A stretch of DNA of 64,000 nt from UBA10649 sp963749905 (lineage in GTDB: Bacteria > Actinomycetota > Actinomycetes > S36-B12). The notes under the pieces are model-generated. The model was not told the DNA's origin. It ran no database searches and was given only the letters and a program-made list of their open reading frames with translations. Positions 17,282-26,090 of this stretch are shown piece after piece (the stretch's first letter is position 1; every line of letters starts with the position of its first letter). The stretch spans positions 620,001-684,000 of the forward strand of contig CAVVOF010000003.1 of the NCBI GenBank assembly GCA_963749905.1. Reading direction: 5' to 3'. The translations under genes and the position numbers were made by a program.

Positions 17282-18478
17282 TCAGGACGTGGCTGCCTCC
17301 AGCACCACGGGGACCTGGGTGGTCTGGCCGCCGCGCTCGACGGTCAGGTCGAGGGTGTCGCCGGGGGCGTAGGACCGGATGGTCACCACCAGCTGTGTGG
17401 GATCGGTCACGGTCGTGCCGTTGATCGCGGTGATCACGTCACCCGACTGCAGGCCGGCCTGCTCGGCCGGGCCACCGGCGGTCACCTCGCCCACCTGGGC
17501 GCCCGGACCGGAGTACTGCATGTCGAGCTGCACGCCGATGATCGGGGTCGACGACGAGCCGGTCGTGACGATCTCGTCGACGATGCGCTTGGCGGTGTCG
17601 ATCGGGATGGCGAAGCCGAGTCCGATCGAGCCGGCCGAGGCACCGAGCTCGGAGCCCATCGTGGCGATGGCCGAGTTGACGCCGATGACCTCGCCGTTGC
17701 CGTTGAGCAGCGGGCCGCCGGAGTTGCCGGGGTTGATGGCCGCGTCGGTCTGGATGGCGTTGATGAAGGCCGTCTCGCCCTCGCCGCCGGCGGTGACCGG
17801 ACGGTTCAGCGCGCTGACGATGCCGGTGGTCACGGTGCCGGTCAGGCCGAGCGGGGAGCCGACCGCGATGACCGAGTCGCCGACGTTGAGGTCGCCGGAC
17901 GAGCCCAGCGGCACGGTGTCCAGGCCGGTGGCGTCCACCTTGACGACCGCGAGGTCGTAGCCCGCGTTGGCGCCCACGAGTCGACCGGTCTCGGTCGAGC
18001 CGTCCGCGAAGACGACGTCGATGGAGCCGCCGCTGCCGGCCACGCCCGCGACGTGGTTGTTGGTGATGATGAGGCCGTCGTCGGAGATGACGAAGCCGGA
18101 GCCGGTGCCCTCCCCGCCCTGGCCGGTCACGTTCAGCTGCACGACGGCCGGCTGCACGGCCGCGGCGATCTCCGCGATCGATCCGGGCACGACGCTCGGC
18201 AGGATCGCGCCGCCGTCAGTGGCCAGGACGGCCGTCGCCGCAGTGGCTGCGGGAAGCGTCTCGCGGGCCACGAGGTACCCGACTCCGCCGCCGATGGTCC
18301 CGGCGGTCACGGCGATCAGGCCGGCGCCGGCGATCAGGCCGATGACGGTGCCCGCACCGGGGCCGCGCTTCGGCGGTCGCGGGGGCTCGTCGGCCGTCCG
18401 GTCCAGAGGCGGGTAGACGGCGTAGGGCTGCGCCTCGTCGTACCAGACGGGTCCGGTGCCCTGGGTGGGGGTGGTCAC
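17282..18478 (-). CDS. HtrA/DegP-like serine protease with PDZ domain
   Basis: This membrane-anchored quality-control protease has about 398 residues. A proline-rich cytosolic tail is followed by one transmembrane helix (GAGTVIGLIAGAGLIAVTAG). The trypsin-like domain shows all three catalytic residues: His in ITNNHVAG, Asp in GYDLAVVKVD and Ser in NPGNSGGPLLN. The C-terminal PDZ domain includes GPAEQAGLQSGDVITAING. The protease faces the cell exterior and would degrade misfolded proteins. GTG 18478 has GGAGG six bases upstream and is preferred over a longer frame. Confidence 0.93.
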   Translation of the reverse strand: MTTPTQGTGPVWYDEAQPYAVYPPLDRTADEPPRPPKRGPGAGTVIGLIAGAGLIAVTAGTIGGGVGYLVARETLPAATAATAVLATDGGAILPSVVPGSIAEIAAAVQPAVVQLNVTGQGGEGTGSGFVISDDGLIITNNHVAGVAGSGGSIDVVFADGSTETGRLVGANAGYDLAVVKVDATGLDTVPLGSSGDLNVGDSVIAVGSPLGLTGTVTTGIVSALNRPVTAGGEGETAFINAIQTDAAINPGNSGGPLLNGNGEVIGVNSAIATMGSELGASAGSIGLGFAIPIDTAKRIVDEIVTTGSSSTPIIGVQLDMQYSGPGAQVGEVTAGGPAEQAGLQSGDVITAINGTTVTDPTQLVVTIRSYAPGDTLDLTVERGGQTTQVPVVLEAATS

Positions 18479-18660
18479 TGATTCCTCCTCGTGTGGGCCG
18501 CTCACGCGAGCGGCTCATTGATTCTCCGAGGACTCAGACACTCCCGGAACCCGCGGCGTTCCCTTCTGAGGCCCCTCGGGCGAAGTCCTGACATTCCTCT
18601 TACACAGGGGGTTCGGCGGCCGACCGGAGCGCGTCCCGCGCCACCCGGTTGAATGCTGTC

Positions 18661-19641
18661 GTGCGGTACACGACGGACCCCGGGGTCGCGGCGCGCGCCC
18701 TGGCGGACGGACGGCTCGCGGCGGTGCCGACGGAGACGGTCTACGGGCTCGGCGCGCGGGCCGACCTGCCCCACGCGATCGCCCGCGTGTACGCGGCCAA
18801 GGGGCGGCCGGCGGACCATCCGCTGATCGTCCACGTGGCCGACGCCGGGGCGCTCGAGGACTGGGCCGCGCACGTGCCCGTGTACGCCCGTCAGCTGGCC
18901 GCCGCCGAGTGGCCCGGGCCGCTGACCCTGGTGGTGCCCCGGACCGCGCGGGCCGGCGATCACGTCACGGGGGGCCAGGACACCGTCGCCATCCGCGTCT
19001 CCTCGCACCCGGCGATGCGGGCCGTGCTCGACGAGCTGGTCGCGCTCGTCGGCGACCCCGCGGTCGGCGTCGCGGCGCCGAGCGCCAACCGCTTCGGCCG
19101 GGTGAGCCCCACCACCGCCGCGCACGTGCAGGCGGAGCTCGACGGAGTGCTGGATGACGACGACGTGGTGCTCGAGGGGGGCGCGAGCGCGGTGGGCGTC
19201 GAGTCCACCATCGTGGACTGCACCGGCCCGCGGCCCGTCGTGCTGCGACCCGGGCGCATCTCGGCGGCCGACGTCACCCGGATCACCGGGCTGCCGGTCG
19301 ACACCGGATCCTCGGTACGGGCGCCGGGCACCCTGGCGTCGCACTACTCGCCACGGGCGCGCGTGCGGCTGGTCAGAGCCGACGAGCTCGACGCCGCTCT
19401 CGCCGAGGCCCCGCGCGACGCGACCGTCGGCCTGCTCGCCCCCGACGCGATCCGCACGCCGGAGGGCATCGTCCGGCTGAGCGAGCCAGCCGATGCCGAC
19501 GCCTATGCACGCGTCCTCTACGCCGCGCTCCGGGAGGCGGACGCGCTGCAGCTCACGGACGTGCTTGCGGTGCCGCCGTCAGCTGAGGGGATCGGCGCAG
19601 CGGTGATCGACCGCCTCACCAGGGCGGCCGCCGGCGGCTAG
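18661..19641 (+). CDS. threonylcarbamoyl-AMP synthase, Sua5 type
   Basis: The enzyme makes threonylcarbamoyl-AMP from Thr, bicarbonate and ATP for the t6A37 modification of ANN-decoding tRNAs. The YrdC domain is at residues about 5-190 with VPTETVYGLGA and KGRPADHPLIVHV near the start, SANRFGRVSPTTAAHV in the middle and STIVDCTGP after it. The linker SGTLASHYSP-type segment (here APGTLASHYSPRA) and a C-terminal Sua5 domain follow, which separates it from the short TsaC form. TTG 18649 is an alternative start. Confidence 0.92.
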   Translation: MRYTTDPGVAARALADGRLAAVPTETVYGLGARADLPHAIARVYAAKGRPADHPLIVHVADAGALEDWAAHVPVYARQLAAAEWPGPLTLVVPRTARAGDHVTGGQDTVAIRVSSHPAMRAVLDELVALVGDPAVGVAAPSANRFGRVSPTTAAHVQAELDGVLDDDDVVLEGGASAVGVESTIVDCTGPRPVVLRPGRISAADVTRITGLPVDTGSSVRAPGTLASHYSPRARVRLVRADELDAALAEAPRDATVGLLAPDAIRTPEGIVRLSEPADADAYARVLYAALREADALQLTDVLAVPPSAEGIGAAVIDRLTRAAAGG

Positions 19642-20012
19642 GAGTCGAGCCAGGCGATGGCCGCGTCGCGGTCCCCGAAGATCTTCATGTTGACCCCGCG
19701 GTTCTTCTCCGCCATCCGGGCCACGTCCAGCTCGATGCGGGCCTGGTCGTCCGTCGGCCAGAGCAGCGCATGCTTGCCTGAGGTGACGGAGAGGGCGTTG
19801 ATGGCGGTCTCGACGAGGGTGACGGTGTCGGTAGCGCCGGGCAGGTCGACGGCGTCGACGTAGTTGCCAAGCAGCCGCTGGATCCCGGTGCTGGCCGCGA
19901 GCTCCTTGAGCTGCTTCTCGACGGAGCGCAGGTCGGACGCCGTCACGGTGCCCGAGTGCACGACCTCGATGATCTGGTGGGCTGGAGCCAGGCTCTCGAC
20001 TGTCGACGTCAT
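19638..20012 (-). CDS. SpoIIAA/STAS-like protein
   Basis: The 124-residue protein looks like the SpoIIAA-like/STAS family: an alternating beta-alpha pattern (IIEVVHSGTVTASDLRSVEKQL, then DAVDLPGATDTVTLVETAINAL and MKIFGDRDAAIAWL at the end). Family members are often found alone and may work in stress or anti-sigma signalling; no anti-sigma factor lies nearby, so the role here is open. Its stop overlaps the convergent Sua5 stop by 4 nt, and it lies downstream of an SDR gene on the same strand. Confidence 0.65.
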   Translation of the reverse strand: MTSTVESLAPAHQIIEVVHSGTVTASDLRSVEKQLKELAASTGIQRLLGNYVDAVDLPGATDTVTLVETAINALSVTSGKHALLWPTDDQARIELDVARMAEKNRGVNMKIFGDRDAAIAWLDS

Positions 20013-20026
20013 CTCAGTTCTCTCTC

Positions 20027-20800
20027 CTACTTGGGGGCCATGCGGATCGCGGCGTCCATCCGGACGACCTCGCCGTTCATGTAGCCGTTCTCGGCGAGCG
20101 CCTCGGCCAGCTGGGCGAACTCGTCGGCCCGGCCGAGCCGCTTGGGGAACACGGTCGTCTGGCCGAGCTGCTCCTTCAGCCCGGGCGGGGCGAGGTCGTA
20201 GATGGGGGTGTCGACGAGGCCCGGGGCGATGGTGAGGACGCGGACGCCGACCGAGGCGAGGTCGCGGGCCAGCGGCAGCGTCATCCCGACGATGCCGCCC
20301 TTGCTCGCGCTGTAGGCGGTCTGGCCGATCTGTCCCTCGAAGGCGGCGACGCTCGCGGTCATGATGATCACGCCGCGCTCGCCGTCGGCCTTGGGCTCGT
20401 TGCGCGCCATGGCCGCGGCGACCTTGCTCACCACGTCGAACATGCCGATGAGGTTGACGCTGATGATGCGCCGCCAGCCGTCGATGGGGGCGGGCTGGCC
20501 CTCGCGGTCGACGGTGCGGGTGGCGTACGGGATCCCGGCGCAGCCGATCAGGGTGTCGATGCGGCCGAAGTGGCTGACCGACTCGTTGACGGCGAAGGAG
20601 ACCTTCGCGGGGTCGGTGACGTCGGTGGGGATGGCGAGCACGGTCTCGCCGAGCTCGCCGGCGAGGGCGAACGCGCGGTCCGCGTGCGCGTCCAGGACGG
20701 CGACGCCGGCGGCACCGCTGGCCACGGCACGCCGCACGACGGCCTCCCCCAGCCCGGAGGCCCCGCCGGTGACCATGACCACGGAGTCCGCGAATCGCAT
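20027..20800 (-). CDS. SDR enzyme similar to 3-hydroxyacyl-CoA dehydrogenase type 2
   Basis: This 257-residue SDR has TGGASGLGEAVVRR as its cofactor loop, Asp after the second strand (LDAHADR, which favours NAD), GCAGIPYA, the catalytic Ser of IIMTASVAAFEGQIGQ, and YSASKGG. The sequence around the active site and the end of the protein match the HSD17B10-like group, which oxidises 3-hydroxy-2-methylacyl-CoA in fatty acid and isoleucine breakdown. That substrate is inferred from resemblance. It is probably transcribed with the SpoIIAA-like gene 14 nt downstream. Confidence 0.88.
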   Translation of the reverse strand: MRFADSVVMVTGGASGLGEAVVRRAVASGAAGVAVLDAHADRAFALAGELGETVLAIPTDVTDPAKVSFAVNESVSHFGRIDTLIGCAGIPYATRTVDREGQPAPIDGWRRIISVNLIGMFDVVSKVAAAMARNEPKADGERGVIIMTASVAAFEGQIGQTAYSASKGGIVGMTLPLARDLASVGVRVLTIAPGLVDTPIYDLAPPGLKEQLGQTTVFPKRLGRADEFAQLAEALAENGYMNGEVVRMDAAIRMAPK

Positions 20801-20876
20801 GGCACCATCCTGCCCCTGTCGGCGCGGGTTCGTCTGCCCGAACGGGCGTGCTGGTGCTGCGGGGGTGCGGGGGCGG

Positions 20877-21221
20877 CTACGCGTAGCCGAGGTCCTCCAG
20901 CACGTCGTGGTCGATGCCGAAGTGATGGGCCACCTCGTGCAGGACGGTGATCCGGACCTGGGTGACCACCTCCTCGGGCGTGTGGCACATCCGCAGGATC
21001 GGCACGCGGTAGATGTGGATGGTGTCCGGGAGCATCCCCGCGTAGTGGTGGGTGCGCTCGGTCAGCGGCACTCCGAAGTAGAGGCCGAGCAGCCGGCGGC
21101 CGTCCGGCGGGTAGTCCTCGACGAGCACCACGACGTTGTCCATCAGCCGGGCGATCTCCTCGGGGATGGTGTCGAGCGCCTCCCCCACCAGCTCCTCGAA
21201 CTCGTCCCGCGACACGTCCAT
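20877..21221 (-). CDS. minigluzincin-like metallopeptidase family protein
   Basis: The 114-residue protein matches the small zincin-like family PF06262. It keeps LHEVAHHFGIDHDVLEDLGY, an HExxHxxGxxH zinc site near the C-terminus, after a short alpha/beta region (EEIARLMDNVVVLVEDYP). It is cytosolic, with no signal peptide. Such proteins are common single-copy genes in actinobacteria, with function unknown. ATG 21221 has GGAGG four to five bases upstream and is preferred over the longer frame. It is immediately upstream of the tRNA cluster on the other strand. Confidence 0.88.
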   Translation of the reverse strand: MDVSRDEFEELVGEALDTIPEEIARLMDNVVVLVEDYPPDGRRLLGLYFGVPLTERTHHYAGMLPDTIHIYRVPILRMCHTPEEVVTQVRITVLHEVAHHFGIDHDVLEDLGYA

Positions 21222-21325
21222 CACCCCTCCATCGTCACCCACCGACCCGAGTTGCACAGCCCCGGGGGGCCTCCCCTATGCTTGCCCGGTCGCCAACGGC
21301 TTAACGGTCGACGGGGACGCAATAG

Positions 21326-21398
21326 GTCCCCATCGTCTAGCGGCCTAGGACTCCGCCCTTTCACGGCGGCAGCACGGGTTCGAATCCCGTTGGGGATA
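21326..21398 (+). tRNA. tRNA-Glu (TTC)
   Basis: Acceptor GTCCCCA/TGGGGAT, anticodon stem CGCC/GGCG with loop CTTTCAC (anticodon TTC) and T-arm ACGGG-TTCGAAT-CCCGT are all present. CCA is not encoded. First of three tandem tRNA genes. Confidence 0.95.
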
Positions 21399-21411
21399 CG
21401 CCTCACCACGA

Positions 21412-21488
21412 GGCCCCGTAGCGCAGTTGGTTAGCGCGCCGCCCTGTCACGGCGGAGGTCGCCGGTTCGAGTCCGGTCGGGGTCGCCA
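21412..21488 (+). tRNA. tRNA-Asp (GTC)
   Basis: Acceptor GGCCCCG/CGGGGTC, anticodon loop CTGTCAC (anticodon GTC), T-arm GCCGG-TTCGAGT-CCGGT, discriminator G and encoded CCA. It lies 13 nt after tRNA-Glu. Confidence 0.95.
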
Positions 21489-21515
21489 CAGCCGGAGCGA
21501 AAGCTCCGGCAGTAC

Positions 21516-21592
21516 GGCCAGGTAGCTCAGTTGGTACGAGCGTCCGACTGAAAATCGGAAGGTCGGCGGTTCGACCCCGCCCCTGGCCACCA
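21516..21592 (+). tRNA. tRNA-Phe (GAA)
   Basis: Acceptor GGCCAGG/CCTGGCC, D-arm GCTC..GAGC, anticodon loop CTGAAAA (anticodon GAA), T-arm GGCGG-TTCGACC-CCGCC, discriminator A and encoded CCA. Decayed copies of its 3' half recur at 24712 and 30802, so it is probably the attachment site of an integrated element. Confidence 0.96.
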
Positions 21593-21803
21593 CGAAACCC
21601 GTTGCAGTGCAGTCACTTCTCCCCTTGATTCCCACTTACTGGCGAGGGAATCAAGCTCCAGCCCGATCTTCTGCCCTATCCGCACTTGTCCCGAGCGTGG
21701 CCTCTCACGTGACGCCGGGCGCATGGGTCGGCGCCACATGATCACTCTGTCGAGCGGCTGATGCCCGAGATGATCACGCGGGGTGTCACCCTCTTGGCCC
21801 CAT

Positions 21804-23081
21804 TCAGGGACCGAGGAGTGCGAGCGGAATCACGGCGACACCGTCCGTTCGTCGATATGCGTACTCACCTGTGTTGATGACCATCGTGTCGAGCACCCGG
21901 TCGGGCAGTTGCCGGCGCAGCCACAGGAGATGCCGGACGTCCTTGTCATCCACCGTCGCGCTGAGCTTGACCTCGATCGCGACGAGAGAGCGATCTGAGC
22001 GTTCGACGATCAGGTCGATCTCGTGCTCGGTGGACTTGGTACGCAGATGCCCGACGCTGGCCTCAGCCGCCTCGGCGTAGATGCGCACGGACTGGACGAC
22101 CAGCGACTCGAAGAGGGCGCCGAGCCACGGGCCGGTGTCATGGCGAGCACGCACGCGCACGCCCTCGCCGCGCAGCAGCCCTTCCCCGCTCACCCCGACG
22201 AGGCGGGCGGCCAGGGCGGGATCGACGAGGTGGTGCTTGGGGGTGTGGGTCAGCCGCCGCAGGGGTGCGAAGGACGGGATCCACGCCGGCAGCGGATCGA
22301 GCAGGAAGAGCCGCTCGAGGTGCTCACGGTAGACGTCAGCCGTCTGCCGCACGGGCTTGTCCGCGGCTCCGGCTGTGGCTGCATCGAGAATGGCGGTGTA
22401 GGAGGCGTCGGTCGACGTCGCCGCGGCGTAGCCAGCCAGCCAGGCGCGCAGGGCGGCCGGGCGGCGAACGCTCATCCCGTTCTCGGCCAGCTCGTGATCG
22501 ACGACACGCGACAGGTAGCTGTCGAGCTGCAGGCCTCGGGCACGCGGTGCGAGATCCCGAATGCCGGGAAACCCCGAGCGGAGGATCTCGTCGACGTAGT
22601 CCGACAGCCCGACCGGCGAACGACCGTTGATCGGAGGTTGGTCGCCGGCGAGCATGGCGCGCATCGAGATGGACGTTTCGGAGACGCCGCGTTCGGCGAA
22701 CGACAGCGGCCGCATGCGCATGCTGACGATCCGCCCGGCTCCGGAGTGGATCGGCACCCCCGGAGCAACCCCCGCCGATCCCGTCAGCAGGAAGCGACCC
22801 CCGGTGTTGTCGGCGTCCACCGCCCGGCGCACGCGATCCCAGACCGTCGGCTCGAGCTGCCACTCGTCGATCAGGACCGGTGGCGTGCTCTGAGTGATCA
22901 GGTCGGGGTTGGCCTCGGTGATCTGACGCATCGCGGGATCCGCGAGGTCGATGAAGGTCCGTGCTCGCTGCGCCGCCGTCGCCGTCTTGCCTACGGCCTT
23001 GGCGCCTTCGAGCGCGATGGCCGCCAGCTCGGGAAGCAGGTCGTCGAGTGCATCGTCGATGATGCGGCGGCGGTAAGACAC
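21804..23081 (-). CDS. AAA-type ATP-binding protein with DUF4143
   Basis: The 425-residue protein has a P-loop near its N-terminus (EGAKAVGKTATA) and a Walker B segment (PPVLIDEWQ, residues about 68-76). The C-terminal DUF4143 part shows the PD-(D/E)XK-like core TEHEIDLIVERSDRSLVAIEVKLS. Such ATPases are frequent in islands and defence-rich loci, with function unresolved. It lies alone 200 nt after tRNA-Phe. The sequence before its start is AT-richer than the rest of the window and probably holds its promoter. Confidence 0.88.
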   Translation of the reverse strand: MSYRRRIIDDALDDLLPELAAIALEGAKAVGKTATAAQRARTFIDLADPAMRQITEANPDLITQSTPPVLIDEWQLEPTVWDRVRRAVDADNTGGRFLLTGSAGVAPGVPIHSGAGRIVSMRMRPLSFAERGVSETSISMRAMLAGDQPPINGRSPVGLSDYVDEILRSGFPGIRDLAPRARGLQLDSYLSRVVDHELAENGMSVRRPAALRAWLAGYAAATSTDASYTAILDAATAGAADKPVRQTADVYREHLERLFLLDPLPAWIPSFAPLRRLTHTPKHHLVDPALAARLVGVSGEGLLRGEGVRVRARHDTGPWLGALFESLVVQSVRIYAEAAEASVGHLRTKSTEHEIDLIVERSDRSLVAIEVKLSATVDDKDVRHLLWLRRQLPDRVLDTMVINTGEYAYRRTDGVAVIPLALLGP

Positions 23082-23299
23082 GGATTCAACCTAACATATG
23101 GACAGTCTTTTAGTTTACAAATGGACGGAATCCAGCTTGGCAATCGGACGAACGGACGTTGACGCAGTCATCGCAGCGTCCGCAGCAGCCTCCGTAGATG
23201 CACCAGGCCTGCGCTACGGGCTCGCGGATCCAGGGACTCCGCGGGATCCAGAGCCACGGCGACAACGTTCAACCCCCTTGCGGTGGCCGGTCGCCGGCG

Positions 23300-23914
23300 C
23301 TAGTAGAGCACCTCGTACTTCGCGATCTTCAACTGCCCGTTGTCGTCAGACGTGACCGTGAAGTGCGCCAAGCCCTGCGATCCGGCGAAGTACGGGCTCG
23401 TCGGGTCTGCTCCGAGCCCTTCCTTCGTCGGCACCGCCACGACGAGACTGCCAACGTCGTATGGCGGGCCTTCCGTGATCAGAATCGCGGCATCCGCGCG
23501 CCAGAACGAGCCGTTGGAGAAGCGTTCGACGCAGGCCGCCGCACCGGTACCACCGGGATCGTCGACTTGGGCATCCAGGCACCCACGCAGGTTGAAGGAG
23601 CCCTGGGGCGTCATCAACGACAGCACCGCATCCGTGTCACCTGCTGTCCACGCCGTGAAGAAGTCGTCCAGCAAGGTCTCAACCTCGGTGACGATCTCCG
23701 CTGGGACGGTCGACTCGCTGACGACCTCCGGTGGGACTGCCGGCTCCTCCGCGCTCGTCACCGCGATCGGGCTGAGCGGGGCGAAGACCGCCCAGCCGAC
23801 CCCGAAGCCGAGTGCAAGCGCAAGCACGGCCACCAGACCGACGATGAGCCAGCGATGCCTAGCCGGTCCGCTGCTAGGTACTGATTCGGTGGGAGTGGAA
23901 GTGGAAATGCTCAT
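23300..23914 (-). CDS. membrane-anchored NTF2-like protein, unknown
   Basis: The 204-residue protein has a short cytosolic N-terminus, one transmembrane helix (WLIVGLVAVLALALGFGVGWAVF cut in two by sequence: residues about 24-46), a spacer, then an outer domain beginning IVTEVETLLDDFFTAWTAGD. That opening resembles SnoaL/NTF2-like folds. Two Cys (GCLDAQ and AACVERF) could form a disulfide. I cannot assign a function. The stop of the upstream RelE-like frame overlaps its start by 4 nt. Confidence 0.6.
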   Translation of the reverse strand: MSISTSTPTESVPSSGPARHRWLIVGLVAVLALALGFGVGWAVFAPLSPIAVTSAEEPAVPPEVVSESTVPAEIVTEVETLLDDFFTAWTAGDTDAVLSLMTPQGSFNLRGCLDAQVDDPGGTGAAACVERFSNGSFWRADAAILITEGPPYDVGSLVVAVPTKEGLGADPTSPYFAGSQGLAHFTVTSDDNGQLKIAKYEVLY

Positions 23915-24147
23915 GACATCACCTCCTCATGCACCTTCACGGTAGAAGGCCTCGCGGAAGTCGAACCAGAGTCATTTGCCCCTTCAGCGCCAGCATTTGG
24001 CGCGCCGAGGGTGGGCTTCCCGACGCGATGCGGATTGTCCGCCAGCGCACCGGTGGTGAACTCCCAGGCGGCCGCGGCAACGTGCTCAGGTAGGTCGTTC
24101 TCGAGCGCGCGTCGCGCAGGTGGCGCGACCCGGATCCGGTAGGTCAC
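23911..24147 (-). pseudogene. RelE/ParE-type toxin remnant
   Basis: The first 45 residues fit a RelE-family toxin (YRIRVAPPARRALENDLPEHVAAAAWEF, then NPHRVGKP), but the frame then turns into unrelated sequence. The central beta-strands with the catalytic basic residues are missing. A possible C-terminal remnant, FDFREAFYREGA then stop, is found in another frame just before the next gene. I infer an internal deletion plus a frameshift that has inactivated the toxin. The stop overlaps the start of the membrane protein gene, and the start overlaps the antitoxin stop. Confidence 0.7.
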
Positions 24148-24410
24148 GAGCGATGACGCAGGGTGATGTCTGCAGAGTCGACGAGATCGCCCTGGGAGAT
24201 GGCTCGCCGAGCCTCCTCGATGTCCGCCATCGCTGCGGGATCCGACAGGATCGCGATCGTCTCCTCGAGCGCCTCCAGGTCAGCTGGGGAGATGAGGACC
24301 GCGGCCGGCTCACCATTACGTGTGATGACGACGCGTTCGTGAGTGGTCGACACGGACTCAACGAACGCCGACAGCTGGGCCTTGACGCTTGCCAGAGATG
24401 TGACCGTCAT
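24144..24410 (-). CDS. Phd/YefM-family antitoxin
   Basis: The 88-residue protein is a typical Phd/YefM antitoxin: an N-terminal DNA-binding and dimer part (SLASVKAQLSAFVESV, then ERVVITRNGEPAAVLISPADLEALEETI) and an acidic C-terminal tail that would wrap the toxin. It normally neutralises a RelE/Doc toxin and represses its own promoter. Its partner toxin, which follows with a 4-nt overlap, is broken, so this is an orphan antitoxin. ATG 24410 is chosen over a longer frame because family members start at this point. Confidence 0.88.
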   Translation of the reverse strand: MTVTSLASVKAQLSAFVESVSTTHERVVITRNGEPAAVLISPADLEALEETIAILSDPAAMADIEEARRAISQGDLVDSADITLRHRS

Positions 24411-24711
24411 GACCAGAATTGTCGTCCCCACGTCAAGAGCGGGGCACGCTTGAACCCACGCCTCCCGCAGCACGTCCAACCTCTCGGGCAAGCACCGGAC
24501 TCGAGGTGCTTCATCCATGAGCCTGCCTCCTCGTGTTCGGCGACCCTCCGGGCTGCGCGTCCATCGTCACGCTCCATTCGGGGCGCGGGTAAGGCCCCGG
24601 GTCTGCCCTGTCTTCTGCCCTTTCGCGGCGGTTTCACATGGCTCTGCCCGGCTCGGCATGGCCGAAAGTCGTTTAGTACCAACAACACCGTGAGGCGTCT
24701 GGCCAAGGAGA

Positions 24712-24762
24712 AGTCGGCTGAGAATCGGAAGGGCGACGGTTCGACCCCGCCCCGGCCACTCA
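24712..24762 (+). repeat. degenerate copy of tRNA-Phe 3' half (att-like)
   Basis: This 51-nt segment aligns with the anticodon arm to the 3' end of tRNA-Phe and includes an identical run of 17 nt, CGGTTCGACCCCGCCCC (24737-24753), plus AATCGGAAGG. The anticodon and CCA are altered, so it is not a gene. It is best read as the far end of an old tRNA-Phe insertion. The rest of the gap 24411-24941 shows no convincing gene. Confidence 0.7.
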
Positions 24763-24941
24763 TGCTGAGGCGAACTCCCAGGCAGACGAGGTAGCCAAGG
24801 TCACCATCAAAGCTTGGGGCCTCCTCGTGCGCACGGATGTGCCGTGACTCATCCCAATCGGCTAGTGGCTCACCAACCGGGCGCGCTGGCGAACTCAGCG
24901 GTTGATCGGTGGCACCAATCCCGCGCTGCTAGCGTCACAAC

Positions 24942-26090
24942 GTGGCTGTTGAGACGGGGTCCTGGGCCATACGCGACGCGCGCGAGCACTTTCCCGCCAC
25001 GACCAATCTCACCTACTTCAATACGGCAGCCGTCGGCTTGGCCAGCGACGCGCTGACCGCCGCGTACCACCGGTTCGTCGACGACTGGTCGGTGAACGGT
25101 CTTGACTTCGTCGAGGCGGAAGCCGCAGCCGAGCGATCGCGGGCAGCCGTGGCCAGCCTGCTGGGTGCCGAAGCAGTCGACATGGCACTTATCGCGTCGG
25201 TCTCAGCTGCGGCCGGACTCGTCGCAGCCCAGTTCGGCCCAGCCAATGCACGAGCGAACATTGTCATCGGCGAACGCGAGTACAGCTCGAACCACTTCCC
25301 GTGGCGACTGCTGACCGGCAAGGGCTACGACATCCGACAGGTCCCCTTCCGCAATGGCGGCTTGGAGCCGGAAGACATCGCAGCCCAGGTCGACGGTGGG
25401 ACTCGACTCATCGCCGTGAGCGCGGTTCAGACCGCATCCGGCCACCGCTCGGACCTGCCTGCCATCAGCGCGATCGCTCGAGAGGTCGGCGCACTTGTCT
25501 TCGTCGATGGCGCCCAGATCGTCGGCGCCATCGATATCTCCGGCGATCTCGCCGGCATCGACATCTTGGCGACGCCGGACCACAAGTTCCTGATGCATGC
25601 TGGGCGAGGGCTGGGCTACTGCTACCTATCCAAGCGAGCACAGGAGGAATTCACCCCCGTCAACGCCGGCTGGCGAGCCGGAGCAGAACCGTTCGCCAGC
25701 TTCTTCGGACCCGACATGCACCTGTCAGCCACCGCGTCGCGTTTCGACAACTCCGTGAGCTGGATCGCAGCCATCGGGAACGACGTCTCGCTCTCACCCT
25801 TCTCCCGGTACGGCAAGGAGGCGGTCTTCTCCCGCAATCGCGATCTCGCTGACCTGCTCCGCGCAGCGTTGGCCGATGCCGGCCATCGCCCCGTCGAACT
25901 CCCCCACGTGAACCGCAGCACTCTCGTCGCTGTTTCCCTCGCAGGTGCCGACCCAGGTCCACGGCTAGCCGAGTTGCGGTCGAGAGGGATCATCTGCTCG
26001 GCACGTGACGGAAATCTGCGTTTCGCCGTGCACTTCTACAACCACGAGGACGACATCGACGTGCTCGTTGCCGCCCTCACCGGAGTCTGA
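24942..26090 (+). CDS. aminotransferase class V family protein
   Basis: The 382-residue PLP enzyme has the class V (cysteine desulfurase/isopenicillin N epimerase-like) fold. FNTAAVGLAS marks the N-terminus, FVDGAQIVGAIDIS holds the cofactor-binding Asp, and ATPDHKFLMHAGRGLGYCYL carries the Schiff-base Lys (about residue 212). No conserved Cys loop typical of SufS or IscS is seen, so it is more likely a lyase, epimerase or transaminase than an Fe-S donor. It starts with GTG and stands alone in the island. Confidence 0.85.
   Translation: MAVETGSWAIRDAREHFPATTNLTYFNTAAVGLASDALTAAYHRFVDDWSVNGLDFVEAEAAAERSRAAVASLLGAEAVDMALIASVSAAAGLVAAQFGPANARANIVIGEREYSSNHFPWRLLTGKGYDIRQVPFRNGGLEPEDIAAQVDGGTRLIAVSAVQTASGHRSDLPAISAIAREVGALVFVDGAQIVGAIDISGDLAGIDILATPDHKFLMHAGRGLGYCYLSKRAQEEFTPVNAGWRAGAEPFASFFGPDMHLSATASRFDNSVSWIAAIGNDVSLSPFSRYGKEAVFSRNRDLADLLRAALADAGHRPVELPHVNRSTLVAVSLAGADPGPRLAELRSRGIICSARDGNLRFAVHFYNHEDDIDVLVAALTGV

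Noticed and set aside
21447..21745. Open frames on the minus strand across the tRNA-Asp/tRNA-Phe genes
   Set aside because: They are shadows of the tRNA genes and lack ribosome sites.
24942..26090. Aminotransferase V gene considered as a phosphorothioation (DndA) or IscS cysteine desulfurase
   Set aside because: The Cys-containing catalytic loop is not visible and no dnd or suf genes are adjacent.
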